This document shows positions 21,849-34,974 of a DNA stretch of 64,000 nt, piece after piece (the stretch's first letter is position 1; each line of letters opens with the position of its first letter). Under the pieces are notes generated by a model. The model saw nothing but the letters and a program-made list of their open reading frames with translations. It was not told the origin of the DNA and ran no database searches. Location of the stretch: assembly GCA_036971715.1 (NCBI GenBank), contig JAVHJL010000003.1:2976001-3040000 (forward strand), in the 5' to 3' direction. A program made the translations under genes and the position numbers. Source of the DNA: Arthrobotrys musiformis (lineage: Eukaryota > Ascomycota > Orbiliomycetes > Orbiliales > Orbiliaceae).

Positions 21849-24800
21849 AATACTTTGAAGACAGGAATGGCAGGGGTGCAACCCGGATGGGGGATTTGCG
21901 TTAACTTGATATTTAGTTTGAGCAACTAGGGCCGGCCGCTGGCGGATAGATGTATTTATCCTCAATGGTGCTGGGGGGTAAGACCATCGGGGTTACCGCT
22001 CAGTCATGTTAGTAGACGGTGGTTCGCGTTCGGCCACCTCTGGCTTGCAAGACAAGTCGACGACGTATGAGGGGACCGGTTGGTATTTAGCTCTACAGTT
22101 AACCGTCTGAGTTTTTGAGAAAGTCAACATTACTATATATTACTCTTGGTTACGAGACTGATATTACTCTACCATAAGGGCTCTTAAGATATGAAAGTTT
22201 GATGTCTTCTTTTGCCATGACGTCATCTAGATAGCGAATTCAAGCTTCAAGTGGCCAAAGCTCGTCCGAATATCTTGTAAGGTGGCCAAGAGACATTCTA
22301 CCTTGGAAAGGGCATTTGTGGTATTCTGTTCGTTGTACGACTGATCGACCTCATCCATGGGGAAACGACCTGGCGTCCCAATTCGGACGGACGTTCGTGT
22401 AACAACGCAGGGTCCCGGTGTGGATCTGCCGAGGAGCGTAGAATGCCAGTGTAACATGCCAAAATGGGGTCTTCGAGCTTCACGAGGAGAAAACCTTATT
22501 TAAAGCTTGCAAGTGGCATAGTAACCCTTGAAATAAGCCAAGAGCTACGAACTCCACTGCACTGCAAGCCACCAGTTACTATGTATAAATCTCGTAGCCT
22601 CAATTACAACAATTGTGATAAGGAACAAAAGCCCGATCTGCGCTTCGTATATATACGCCCCACCTGCAAAGTACATTCGAATTCGTCTACGGGCTAACAT
22701 CATTCGTTTGCAGGAGCAGCGCAGCAGTCAGCCTGTCTTCGGAGGGCAAACCTTCAAATGCACGTGGGAACCACACCATAACGCTTCCCGCGAGAAACGT
22801 GGAAAATGCAAGCCCCTGCAGGTTTCATGCCCACGCTACGCTATGTACTTTGGATCTGCATGGAGGGTTCTAGGCGGTATTCTGGTGGCTCTTAGTATCC
22901 GAGGGATATGGTCGACAGGACGTCTTGGCTGTATTTTCCCCACAGGTTCCTTATCAATCCGGGTTATACCGTCGGGGTTCCCTTTTGTGACAGAATTCTT
23001 TTATGCCAAGCAAGGTGTCAGTTACTCCGTGGAACATGGTGGTATAGTCGCGATTCCTCTGACGCCATTGTGAATGATCATGATACCTCATTATATTGGC
23101 AACGAGTTTGATATCTACTTTCCGGCACTCGACGTTTGAATTCTCAATAAATTTACTTGGATATTGCTCTGTGAAAACCAATGGCCTTGCTTAGAAATAC
23201 CAGGCGGTTAACGAACTCCGAGATTTCCGTATTGGCATGATTGCCCGAAGGATCGTTACGGGATTCCAAGATTCATTACTCGAATTGCTTCAAGGGAAGC
23301 CCTTTGAGACGAGGAAATAGGCGAACTGAAAACAACTATCATATGTAGGGTCATCTCGAGTCGAGATAGCCTTGTAATTTTACGCTTATGAGATAATTTT
23401 GAATCACGAGGGGGGGTTTTACTCATTAACTTCGCATGCAGTATATTATTACACGCTACTTTGATATGATAACGAGCTTCTTTAAACAAGCAGTGCCCTG
23501 CCAGCGAATTGTTTGTTTAAACCTGCAAACTTTGATGATTCGGGGAAATGGTGCAGATTTGGCGACACAATTGTACTATCGCCTTCCCACGGCCGAATCT
23601 TTGAATGTTTCTAATTTAGATGGTATTTCTTTCTATTCCTGTTTCAGTCAAAGTTTATGAGAGGGCGGGAGTTAGGATCTTAGTGGGCCCCCACTATATG
23701 TCAGATCCGTCTACCGCCATTATTGTGCTATCTGTTTCGACGATGGAGTACCTCTTGATCACGACAAGGGTGGTCAGGCCACGTTTTTCGTGGAGCTCAT
23801 GGCGGCGTCTCGAGGGCTGGACGAGAAGCAGGAAAGTGGGGACGAAAACATTCCACGAGGAAGCCTTCAAATATCCCCTCGTTTACGCCAGAAAAATATA
23901 TCGGGTGTTCCTGGTTGTGATAGAAATGTGGCTGCCACATGTTGCGAGAATCGATGCAAGGGAGTGGGTGTGCAGAGTGCAAAGGAAACTTTTTTGTATC
24001 AATAAATTCATAGTTGTTATACCCTTCCCCACCACATCTTTTTTTTCGTATTTACCTCGCGTTATGGCTGAAGAGGGTCTGGCTAACCTAAAATACTCTC
24101 TTGCATGATGGCCCCATAGGAAACGTGACCGGCTGGTTTCTTTTTCCTCTGGCCGCGTGGGAGATGCATGAGCCGATTTCGATTTGCGTTGCACGTTGTT
24201 GCGGAACGAGGAGGCCGGCTCGTAGGTCGTCATTTTAGCGGCTGCGGGCCTTCTTAGTCAATTTCAAGACGACATGTTACTTGAAGTAGATGAATATGAT
24301 ACCTGTGAGGGTTTGGGGCACGATATTGATCAAACGGTGCAGGACAATGGGATTGTCTACCGCATCATGCAATCCTACCTGCCATTGCATCTGCTTTGTA
24401 TGCATCTTGGGATTGATTGAGATGGGGAGGAGGGGTCGCAGCTTCGGACTTTACCATTTCTTGCGGTTTACACACCTCGATTATAATCCTGTAAGCCACC
24501 ATCGCGGAGGGGGCGATATTTGATCTTCAGCAATCAGGTTGTATGCAATGTGGAAATATTTTCTTGTCTGTGCAGAGAATGGCATCGAGTTACGCTGCAT
24601 GTGTCATGCACATTCTGAGTGCCTTGGTGGCCACCATAGGCACTGCACTTTCGATATAAGTGTACATGCGGGACTTGTGTAGTAGTTAGTTCGCACTAAA
24701 GAGCTGCAAATTAGAATCTTAGCCGCACCATAAAGCAAACATTACTAAAGGTATAGTGGGAGTAGAATTATCCAAATGGTTGGCTAGAAATTCGCTTTCT

Positions 24801-25740
24801 TGCATGGTGTGTGCCTGGGTGGGGCCTCGTTGCGAATTACATAGGACAAACGTATCCTCGCCCAGCTGCAGGCCTCGTGCAGAATCCAGAAAAAAAAAGC
24901 ACTGTCGAGGCCCAAAGGACTTTCAGACACGGCATGAAGTTCACTTCGCCTACGCAGTATTCGCACGGCAGAGCCAAGGAACCGACCCAATTCCCACACA
25001 CCATCTCGCCCGGCTAAAGGCCACGCGGTTTTCGACAACCCACCTTTTGATGTTGTGTTTGCGTTAAGTTCTCGGCTTCTGGGGTCCTTGGAGTGGTGGC
25101 AGCCCCTCAGCGCTAGACATCCACTTCTGATATGTTCTGCACGAATATCCGAATATCAAATAAATGATGTCAGCCTTAGCACTAGGGCACCCCCATGTCA
25201 ACCTTCGTGGGTCCATCACGTCTATTGAGTCAAGCTGATCGGGTCCTACTAGTGTCGTCGAATGTTCTTCGCTAGAACGGTCTTTGAAACCGCGAGAGTG
25301 GCCCCTGCAGACAATCAAGCTGCAACTTATCGATAGGTATACTGGACCTCAATTCTATTCCACACGGCCATGTGGCGTGGCTTATCGAACTTTGGGTCCC
25401 GCCTACACACCCCAGCCTTTTGCTATTCGTTCACCACCTACATGCATCATGTACATGTAGAGGCCATGAGGGCGCAAGGGTATGGGCGATCTTGAGCTAG
25501 GCCTGAATGCTAGAGTAGATTCGAATATTTATTAAACCATCATCCCCAGGACCTCGTGAGATTTTTTTTCCCTCTTGAGAATTCGAAGAACAGAAGACCT
25601 CCAACAACGACTTGGCCTTCCATACTGGCATCCTTCCTCTATATCATTTGCCAATATCTCTCTTGATTAGCGGGCAGCTGCTGTATATCCTTCTTTTTTT
25701 TGTTGCAGCTGAGTCTTTTTGTCTTTCTACGGATTTCAAG
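21849..25740. other. Gene-poor region with possible decayed coding sequence
   Basis: About 3.9 kb with no intact gene model. Two stretches look once-coding on the plus strand: 23436-23660, with leucine-rich text such as LNLQTLMIRGNG and LPTAESLNVSNLDG, and 24238-24491. Their frames cannot be joined without errors. The rest shows nothing recognised. Confidence 0.45.
23436..24491 (+). pseudogene. Possible remains of an LRR/F-box-type gene
   Basis: Plus-strand fragments include a leucine-rich stretch (23436-23660), a second frame with TMEYLLITTRVV (23650-23990), and 24238-24491. The last reads like an exon: preceded by TTTTAG, containing LLEVDEYDTCEGLGHDI, and followed by GTAAGC, but with in-frame stops TGA at 24418 and TAA at 24484. 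I infer a decayed gene, perhaps related to the F-box gene upstream. It could instead be chance or an unrecognised multi-exon gene. Confidence 0.25.
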
Positions 25741-27163
25741 ATGTCGATGTCCGACCTCACCAAGGAGCAAATCTCCTTTGCCAATACCATCTGCTTCTAT
25801 TTGTCCGGTATAGCACCACCATCATGGTGGGACAAGCAAGGCAGAGAGATCGTGCTTGCCCTCGGCGACCTCTTCAGCGTCAATCCAAATGCGACTGATG
25901 CCGATGTTATGCAACTCACCGGATGGAACCAAGACAACCTCGACTTTGTGAACTCCGAACTGGCTCCGTTGAACGAAACTATCCCAATGTTCAGCAGCTG
26001 GGTCAGTGTTCTCGATCATCCCAAATCGACCAGCTCTATCATCCCAATCTTTGTTGTCTTCACCGTTCTCTCGACCTTTGTTCTTGGACTTAGAATCTGG
26101 TCTCGTGTCTCTATCCTCGGCCGTGTTCAGTCTTTTGACTGGCTTGCTATCGTTGCCTATGTTATCATCGTTGCTTGGTGTGCCCTTGCCGTCTACGAGA
26201 AGGAGGCATCCGGGATATACGCTTCGTACTGTGATAAGACCTACAACCAGGCCAGGTTCAGTCAAGCAGTAAGTACCATTTTACAACATTATCATTGGAA
26301 GTACATGCTAATAGAGCATCTAGGCCTACTTCATGGGAATGGCACTCTATCCTATTGCTATTCTTTCGATTAAATTCGCTCTTCTTTGGTTCTACCACAA
26401 CTTGTCTACCTGGAAGCCACTCAGATTCGCCGTCTACATCACTGCATTCATGAGCTTTGCCAACGCTATGGTTGCCATGTTCATGTGGCTCTTCCAGTGC
26501 AACTACCCCGATATCTGGAATCATGGTGTGGACCCAACTTTGACCTGTGCCGCCTTCGACCCACTCACTATGGTTATGGGAACTGGCGTTGTCAACATCA
26601 TTACCGATGTAGCCATCTGGTATGCAGCACCCCCTCTCCGACATATTTTCGTTTGCTTAGCCGCGCAAAAATACTGACCCCACCTCACAGGTTTATCCCA
26701 CTCCCATTGGTCTGGAGACTCCAATTGTATCCCCGCGAGCGAAATCTTGCCATCATTACCTTTGGCCTCGGCGCCGTCGCCTGGATTGCCAGCATTGTTC
26801 GTCTGGTTATGGTTAAGCAATACCTTCAATATACCAACAATTCTACCACTCCAATCAACGCATGGGCCATGTGAGCATTTCCCCACACCTGATCCTTTTT
26901 CTCCGCAAGAATCAAATATACTAATTACTATTTTCAACAGGGTCGAACTCAATGTCGCCTTGATCTGTTCTTCTGCGCCAGCCTTGCGAGCACTCCTTGT
27001 CAAGCATACACCAAAGTTCCTTTCTTACAGCTACCCAAGCGGACCCGGCAGCTCTGGTTCCGACTCAGCAACCAAGATCAGCAGGGTCGAGAAGACCTTT
27101 GTTATTTCACAAACCGAAGAGCGCTCTTCGTCTCCCGATGAGGATTACGTTGAGAAAGCTTAA
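25741..27163 (+). CDS. Fungal rhodopsin-domain (SAT-type) integral membrane protein
   Basis: Exons 25741-26268, 26324-26619, 26691-26870 and 26941-27163 give 408 aa in perfect frame; all three introns are GT-AG, and intron 1 carries a GCTAAT branch site. The protein belongs to the large fungal seven-helix rhodopsin-domain family, related to PTH11-like proteins and often of unknown ligand. A luminal or extracellular N-terminal segment (about 90 residues, sequons NAT and NET) precedes helices beginning SIIPIFVVFTVLSTFVLGLRIWSR. The family motif FDWLAIVAYVI follows, then SIKFALLWFYHNLS, a Cys-containing loop (WLFQCNYPDIW ... LTCAAFDP), TGVVNIITDVAIWFIPLPLVWRL and ERNLAIITFGLGAVAWIASIVRL. The C-terminal tail is Ser-rich. 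I chose the ATG at 25741; an open frame to 25612 would add a hydrophobic leader. Confidence 0.88.
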
Positions 27164-30100
27164 ACAACAAAGATACCAAATACTTGGGGTTATCTGAGTC
27201 TGGTTTACGAGACAAATATTATTATCCTTTTTTTCTTTTTGTTCGCCTTATCATTTACTCATGACTCTATTCTTATAACAACAATCCTTACTTAGACGAA
27301 GAAGAAAGAAAAAGAAGGAAACAAGAGTCCGCAGGAATAGGAAAAGGCGGCTTTCACGAGCCAGGTGTCTGGGAACAAACTGGTGTTATTGGTTGTGGGT
27401 TTTGTCTTAGAAATGAGCGCTCGTGGGGGGAGGAATTATGGGTTTTATTTTTTCGAAAGGTTCTACTTCACCATCGATGGGAAGAGACCTTTTTTTCACA
27501 CTTCTTTCTTTTCTTCTTTTCCTTGGGTTCACAATTTCTTTGTAATGATCGATGTACTTTAACCGCCTACATTCTTCTCTGCCCGATGAACGGAGTTGAT
27601 CTCTTGGGTTCAGTCGGGATTTTTTCCTATCACCTTGTATAAAGAGAAAAACCAAATTTATTCACTACCTTCGATGATACAAACTGCACTTCACTTAGCA
27701 CTTCTTTTTTTTCATCTCATGTAGCAGAAAAAAACCTGGACTAAAAGCTGACTCCATCTATCGGTACCTCAAGTTATTCTCATTGGCGGGGCTGCCGACT
27801 GGGGAACGACCTCTTGCATCCGTCTAGTGCGGTGTGGGAAATGCAAAACGAAGGAATATATGTGGTCGAAGCAGGCAAACTTCTTATATACACCGACATC
27901 CCTGGTTCATGTGACCTATCAAATCTTCCCTTTCCAGCCATGGGTCCCTCCAAAATCCACCACACCTTGGCTTTTTTTCAACACCCCGAGATATGTGCAG
28001 AATATCTCTATTTGGTATCGTCCGAACAGATCTATGCATAGACGGCACACGTTAGACAGCCTCGAAAATAGAGGTGCCCGAAAAATAGGGTTGTCAGGAT
28101 TTTTTGGTTTCCCTAGCTGATGAGTTCCTAGAATTCTTTCTCGGGTCCGATGCAGGTTGATCTTGGAATGGAGCTAACTAGGATGAGGTGTGCAGAAGTG
28201 ACATATAGACCGTATTCGCTTGGTGATATGTTCTTCCATCGACAGCGACCTAGAATCATAGGTGGCGTTCTGTAAAAAAGCCTCTGAAACGCCCTAAGGA
28301 CTTATCGTAGGTATTAACAGCCTCTACGATCACCAGATGATTACACCATTTTTTTGATGGTGTTCTTAGAAAGTGGGGTCAAGTAAAGGTTGTTTCCTAC
28401 AAATACATTTAACTTCACGAGATGTAGACATGCCCATGTGCTTTCGCGAATTTCGTTTCGAGGAGCAGAGATTAAGTTTGCCCCCCCCTCCTTCATCTTC
28501 AATTAAATTTCCCTTACATACTACAAGCGATAAGTTTGCTTTTCGGTTTTGCCTAATAGGCATCTTGTTTTAAAAAAAGAATTTTGAGAAGAAGATGGTG
28601 TCCAACATCCAACATACCGGAACGTGACGTCCCGATCGATCGTGAAGAATAGTCTGTTGGGGATTAGTGTTGGAGGGTGGTCTAACTTTTCTACTGGGCA
28701 GTAATTGATTAACTATCTGAATTTTTCCTTCTAGAGCGAAGTCACGCCTACCAAGAGTGGGTTGTGATTCGACTCGCATGGCATGAAGAAAACCGTTCGA
28801 ATGCACTTGTCAACCAAAATGTCACAAAGGACCCAAAAAGCGGGGAAAGTGGTTCTTTTCGAGGACAAATTCGGCTTTGGCGAAATATTACTAACGCGAA
28901 TTTGCAAACCAGCTGGGATTAGGATATTGTATTAAGAATGTCTTTCCGCTCAAGTCCTATCACTTCCTCGGTATGATTACATTATAATAGGAGCATATAT
29001 CTTCGTACAGCCACGGTAGATGTTGAAGCCTTGATTAGAAGATAGGTTTCAGGAAACCTCTGGGATCCTTGTTTCCTGGAAAAGTTGTGGATTCTTGCGT
29101 TGTCCAAGGCGAACCTAAAGTGACATTGACCTTCCCGTGTGCCATGCTCCTCGCTTACTGGCTGGATGGTAACACGGGAACCTTAAAGCCTCGTAGGACC
29201 AGCAGGGAAGTCTCAGGGCGATCCAACGCGGGACAGATCTGTGAAGCTGAGATGTTTGGGATCCTCGAAATCCTCGGGTGGTCCAGGAATGGATGAACAC
29301 GGACCATTATCACCATATTTCGATTTTCTCAAGTAGGAGTATTTGTGATATCAATTCGCAACATCAAAAGTTGGGAGGGTCTTTCGGCTGAACGAGGGTG
29401 ATCCAGGTAGCAAAGTGGCACCGACCACTAGCGTTGGCGCTTCCATTGCGTGAAGATAACGAAAGATCCCACTTGTTAGCTGTTGTTATTCAGTCAGGCT
29501 AGCCTCAACCTGGCCAAAGTTCGGCTCCTAATTTAGTTCCCGTGTTGGTTCCTCTGGTCGGCTTTATGTTCCCTTGTCAAAGCTGGAGGACCAGCCAAGA
29601 TCAGTCTTATGTCCATTGTACTGAGTCGTGATGGCGAAATAAATGATGACAAAAGAACCCTTTGGACGATACATTTGCCGTGATTGTCCTAATTCCTTTG
29701 AGACATTATACCATCTTAGTGCAACTTGGTGGGACATTTGAGTACTTTATAACCAATGTTTTCTGCTGGATGAACGCCTCTACGGTGCCATGACATTTAG
29801 TCACTTTTTGAATTTCTGGTTCCTTGGGAATCTATTGGTGGCTAGTGAAAGTGGATTGACACTAGGCATATGCGCCTCGTCTCCCTTGGTTTCGGGATTT
29901 CTTCAACTCATCACATATATGAAGTTTGTACAGCCCCACGTAAAAGGCCAGAGCGGTCTTGGTTGATATTTATTTGAGTGTATTCGCGATGTATTTTGAT
30001 AGAGTAATGGCTACGCCACGCTATTTTCTATGGATGGGGGGTCGATAACAAAGTTCTGATATTGCAGATGCGAAACAACGCAACGTTATCTCGAGGATAT

Positions 30101-33100
30101 GAGAGGTCGTTCCTGAAGAATCGACGGCCCACATCCAGTGATTCCGGTTTCCTGATTACCTTCCTGTTCCTGAAAGAAGGTCTCAGAATCCGTCTACGGG
30201 TCGGGAATGGATTTAGGATCCGATAGGACGCCTTGAGTATACTGCCACTAGCAAACAGCTGAGTCCCTAACCTCGGCCTCCGACTCGCCACTTTGATTTT
30301 AGGAAAGAATAGGACGAGAACTGTATCATGATTGCCTCTCCTCAGCTCAAGAGACTGGCTAAAAGTTTCCGTAGTGTTAGTTGGAGTAGTCTCCTTAGAA
30401 TCTTCTCTTTTGCTATAGCCCGATTATCGTCAAGTTAGGGGGAAAGGGAAAATTTTCGACGAGGAACCCTCCCCGTTTCCTTCCGTCCACATTTTTCTCT
30501 AGGCCATGTGTATCACCGTCTGTATTGTATCCTTCATTCTTCTATCACCACTCTAACGCAATACACCAGCACTCTTGTGCGATATCCTCCTTTGGATCTA
30601 CGTCTCATGGTTGGCTTACACAACCTCTACCCGCCCTTACGTCTACATTTTCGTTTGATTTTCAGCTCTCGTCTTGGGCAACTTGTCGTTCTGGAACGCT
30701 TTGAGTAAGCTGTACCGCATTTTATCAGCACCAAGGCGAGATTTCTCCCCGCTTTGGATGCGCATGTGGTGCAACTGTTGCCTTGCGTCGAAAACAACTA
30801 CACCGTCCGATATAGACTTCACTACAAGACCCCGTTTTCCGCAAAGCCTCAGGACGGGAACAAAAATGGGAACATCTTATCCGACTATCAGCTGATAGAT
30901 ATCTGAGAATCTAAAGAAACCGCCCTCATCGGTCGATAGTTCGCGAGGATGACTAAGGCCCCTTGCTGAACACGGCGACGAGGTGGGATCTCGGAGGGGT
31001 CACAAGATATTTTTGTTTTCTTATAGAGGATCATGCGGCATCGCCGGCAGATGCGATTCACATGGACGGGCCTTATAGATGCAGTTTAGCGTCATGAGAC
31101 TGGAATGTTGGGCCGCAGGGGCATGAAGTCGCGGCTCGAGGCAAGCTTTGGGATAAAGCAAGGGCCGTGGTTTTCGTACAGGTGAAAGAGGAGGTTCCAA
31201 CAGTTCCTTCGCACCTGATACGGCGGGTTCGATAATCCGAAGTTATCGAAAACATTGGATGGATAGTATTTCTTAGTCGAGATCTCCTGCATGTAGTACA
31301 GCATGCATTGTTGTCTCTAAATCTTTAATCCAACTGACATCGCGAACCAACTTCTGGTGGGAAAAGATGTGTTGTTCATGTTGCACACATGCATCGAACG
31401 GTCGCGAATCTTGGCATTCGGTCGGGGCTTCAAACACTCAAGTTGAAGAATAAAATCCGAAATTTGGCCGAGTCTGATCGAATTTACGGCTGCCGTGCCT
31501 AGAAGCACATCTTGCTGATATTCATGGTACCCATTTCGGTCATGCTCGGTCCTAATATAATCGCGATGTCGACACAGCAGCATACACAAGGCGGCCATCG
31601 ATTCGGCGAGCTCAATCGAAAAGCTGCACCGGCCGAGATAATCTTACAAGCTACAAGACAGCGAAATCGAGGTCGGAACACTCTTGAACAGAATAATGAT
31701 AATTATAATGCAACCTTGCATCTGTACCGTTGTGTGACTTCGGCTTTTTGATGCTGCTGCCTGCGTTTTCACACCTGGGTTCGGAATCGGTCCGCCTTTG
31801 GGTTTTTTTAGCATCGCCGTTCGCGGTATTCGTCTACTAGTCGACTCTGTCTGCGGTGTCGAGGATCTACGTTTTTGCCCTATTTTCCATTTCGGGACTA
31901 CTGCTGCAGGGCTTATACCACAGCCATATACGATGCTGGTATGCCGCAGCGTTGGCCCTTCAGGGCTCGACAGCGTTCTGTAGACGGCTGTAAGTCTATC
32001 CGGCCGCGACCGTACAACGTCTCCGCCCCGATTGCAGAGCTGACGAAGCTGTCTCGACACCGACAAGGGTGCATCGGTGCGTACTGTCCGATACTGCTAT
32101 ACCTTTGTAGATCGTATTGGCAAGGCTCTTGTTTGAAATTAGGACAAAGAAGGCCTTTACACTATTTCCCGCCAAATGCCGTGGGCCAGACCCAGCAGGC
32201 TGCCATTCCTAATCTCCTAGCACCGATTCCCACCACCCCGGTCATGGCCAAGTGAGCAGACCACTCTGAGCTCAAACGACAAGGGAGAGCTTCCTTGTGT
32301 GTGTGTGTGTTACTCAAGTCTTTCGTGGCTTTTCTCGGGCCGTAGCTTACCAAATCGCAGGAACGGGTCGGACAAGGGATATGACTCTGGAGATTGGGCA
32401 GCAGTATGCAGCATAGGATGAGTGTACCAAATCAGTTCGCCTTACGTCCGACTTTGAGGCTTATGATGGTCATGCAGATTCATTTTATACATAGTCACCG
32501 AACTGTCCTAATTGTACTTTGTTATATAATCCCTCCGAGATGCCCGTTGTAGTTTCAAACCCAAAGAGCTCAATCGAATCCTGATACAAGACACCGAGTT
32601 TAATATATATTCCCTCGATCCCCACCTCTAAGGAGCTCTAACAACCACCAGCCAAGTGAGAGCAATTAATCAGTAATCGGATTTGCATACATTCCACCAG
32701 CAAAGTAAACTTATAAAGTCTATCACATAACTCGAGAGTTTCGAATTCCCTAACCATCGAAGCTTTTGCACCCAAATCTCCAAAAACCTCAGCAGTCACA
32801 ACAGACCCTGTGTCATCGATCAGCGACTCCTGCAATCCTTACCCTTGTTTGCTTTCGAGCTTCCTCTCCATTGTCGAACGACAGCCCAGAGCGACCTATA
32901 TATATTTGCCCCCCTCGGCTTCCTTTTTTTATACACCAGACCAGGCATAGAAACAGGGAAAAGATAATCTGCCAGGGACAAAATACCAACGGATCGAGCT
33001 CATCTAAGGCTAATCGGGCTTTTCAACGGTCAACGTCGTTCCCAACACAGCCATCCAGCGAGACTAGTTGACGCTAGTCCCGTCATATCTGCGTATAATA

Positions 33101-33692
33101 CTTCAGATACACGCAGTTTTCACGATTTCCAGGCCCACCACACTGTATTCCCCTTCACAGGAAAGAAAACATCAGCAAGGAGGTAAGAATAAGCCTGTCA
33201 AATTGCATTTCATGGGGGATTCCCCATATTCAGAAACACCGAATTGTTAATACCCCTTAAGTCTAGCGTTATAGCGTGCTAGAATCGAATCCAGATTATC
33301 CCTCAAATACCAAGGCTCCTCTGACGTCGGTCCCAGAATACCCCGGCTACCAAGTTTTTTTCTTTTAATTTTTATACCCACGGTCTTCCCTCAAAATCTG
33401 CAGCTCAGATTCGCCCGGAACTTACATCCAAGAAACCAAAAAAAAATATTTGACAACTGTTATACTATCGTGGCATTCCACCTCTCGTTCATTCATAAAT
33501 CGAAAACGCAGCCCGGATCGCAATAGAATCTTTTCTCTATCCAGCGAATTCGAATAGAAGCACAGAAGTACTCGTTCGATTTTCAAAGACCATCTGTGTT
33601 CTGCAGCTAGCAAACCTTCCTCCCATCGAACTAGAGAGCTCGCTCGCTTAGAGCCCAAACCAGCAACTATTCCACCCAAAACGTTATACAAG
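27164..33692. other. Long gene-poor region, 6.5 kb
   Basis: The longest gap of the window. ORFs are all short (at most 140 codons), overlap on both strands and show no family motif. I found no long terminal repeats, transposase text, tRNA or rRNA by eye. Minor items are a (GT)n run near 32296-32311 and a 75-codon plus ORF (27814-28041) with mildly protein-like composition. Old degraded transposon sequence is possible but not shown. Confidence 0.5.
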
Positions 33693-34097
33693 ATGCTTCA
33701 CTCAGAGACAACGCACGAGCCACCCAGATACGAGCGAGATTCTCGAGTAGTCCAAACCATGCAGAGAGCTCTGGAAGGTAATTAATGAACCCCCCCTTAT
33801 ACAAATCTTCTTACTTTCATCAGTTCTTGGTAGCTAACATTCTTCATAGACCTATGCTTGGAATGGAGCATCCCAGCTCCAAAGTACAGATATAGCAAAA
33901 GAGCAAGCGTAGGCTACGGTTATATTACCGGCCTACATGCTACAGTTCTAGTCAACGAGATTGAATACTCGTCACCTCTGGCCAGCACAGACTGGCACCC
34001 TGGCTGGGGCTCCTATAACGATGCTCGCGAGGCGGTTGCCGGCGAAGTTTTGAGAGCCCTTGGTGTCATCCCAGATGAATCCGAGTATGATGAGTAG
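33693..34097 (+). CDS. Small dsRNA-binding-domain-like protein, 110 aa
   Basis: Exons 33693-33777 and 33850-34097, with an intron of 72 bp (GTAATT...CATAG), give 110 aa. The layout resembles one dsRBD (alpha-beta-beta-beta-alpha): a first helix (QTMQRALEDLCLEWSI), strands with GYGYITGLHATVLVNEIEY, and a last helix SYNDAREAVAGEVLRALGV, where canonical domains have a K-K-x-A-K/A-x-x-A-A-x-x-A-L-x-x-L pattern. The basic KKxAK residues are replaced by acidic and neutral ones, so RNA binding is doubtful; protein interaction may be more likely. The short protein has no other domain. Function unknown. Confidence 0.65.
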
Positions 34098-34974
34098 ACT
34101 CGCATACGGTCTACGGCAAATCAGATCTTCAAACGACATCTTGGTACTACTAGAACGACCTCATTACAATATCGAATTCTTCGACTATTTCGATTGCCTG
34201 CCTGGTTGCAGCTTTCGGATTATCCCTCTTCAAAATACCCTTTTCTAATTCTTTCGCTCCTTGGAGTCGACTTTTGATACCAAAAACCTTTTCCTTTTTT
34301 TTTTTCTTTCTTCCTGATACTGTAATTGTACGAGAAACGGATTAGCGAGCGTTTTTCTTTTGTCATTAGCATTTTAGGGTCAACAGTCTGTTATTTTTTT
34401 TGTTCTTTTCCTTTTCCTATGTTCAAGTTCAAGATATCTACAAAAACGGGGAAGCAAAGCATTGGCGTTTTCGGTTGCACAGGCAGCTTGTAGCTGCAGA
34501 ATACATCTACCTTTTTTCTTTTTTTTTTCTATTCTTGTACCATACATACATATTATTCCAAAGGAACTATACTTTTTTATTTTTATTTCATCCAGCTCAT
34601 CACTTTCGTCATAATGTCCCCTGATTAATACTTAGCATACCCTGACGTAGTCCTGCAAACCCTTAAGCTCATCGTCCCTGCACCCTTATAGTGATGGTCT
34701 TATCGATGAGCTGGCGCTGGCATGAGATGACAACACACACACACTCAGCACCCCTTCATGGATTCAACCGCCCTGGATATCGTCCTTCGCAGGTCCATTT
34801 CGTCGGTTTGACGTCATACTTGGATGCCATAGCCACGAAACCCCACATGCACACTTTCCCGAATTGCAAACAAACACCGCTTGTGATATTTCCCGCACCA
34901 TCCCACGTTTCACATTTTTTTCGTTCTATCGACGGTACGTACGCGAAGGTCGCGGGTCGGAACCGTACCGCACC
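34098..34974. other. Intergenic region
   Basis: Between two plus-strand genes. It has several T-rich tracts (34290-34310, 34390-34420, 34510-34590) consistent with 3' UTR and terminator sequence of the dsRBD-like gene, then the promoter of the TatD-like gene. No gene seen. Confidence 0.6.

Noticed and set aside
23637..23661. GTATTTC...TTTCAG as an intron joining two coding-like frames
   Set aside because: Only about 25 bp, far below the smallest workable fungal intron.
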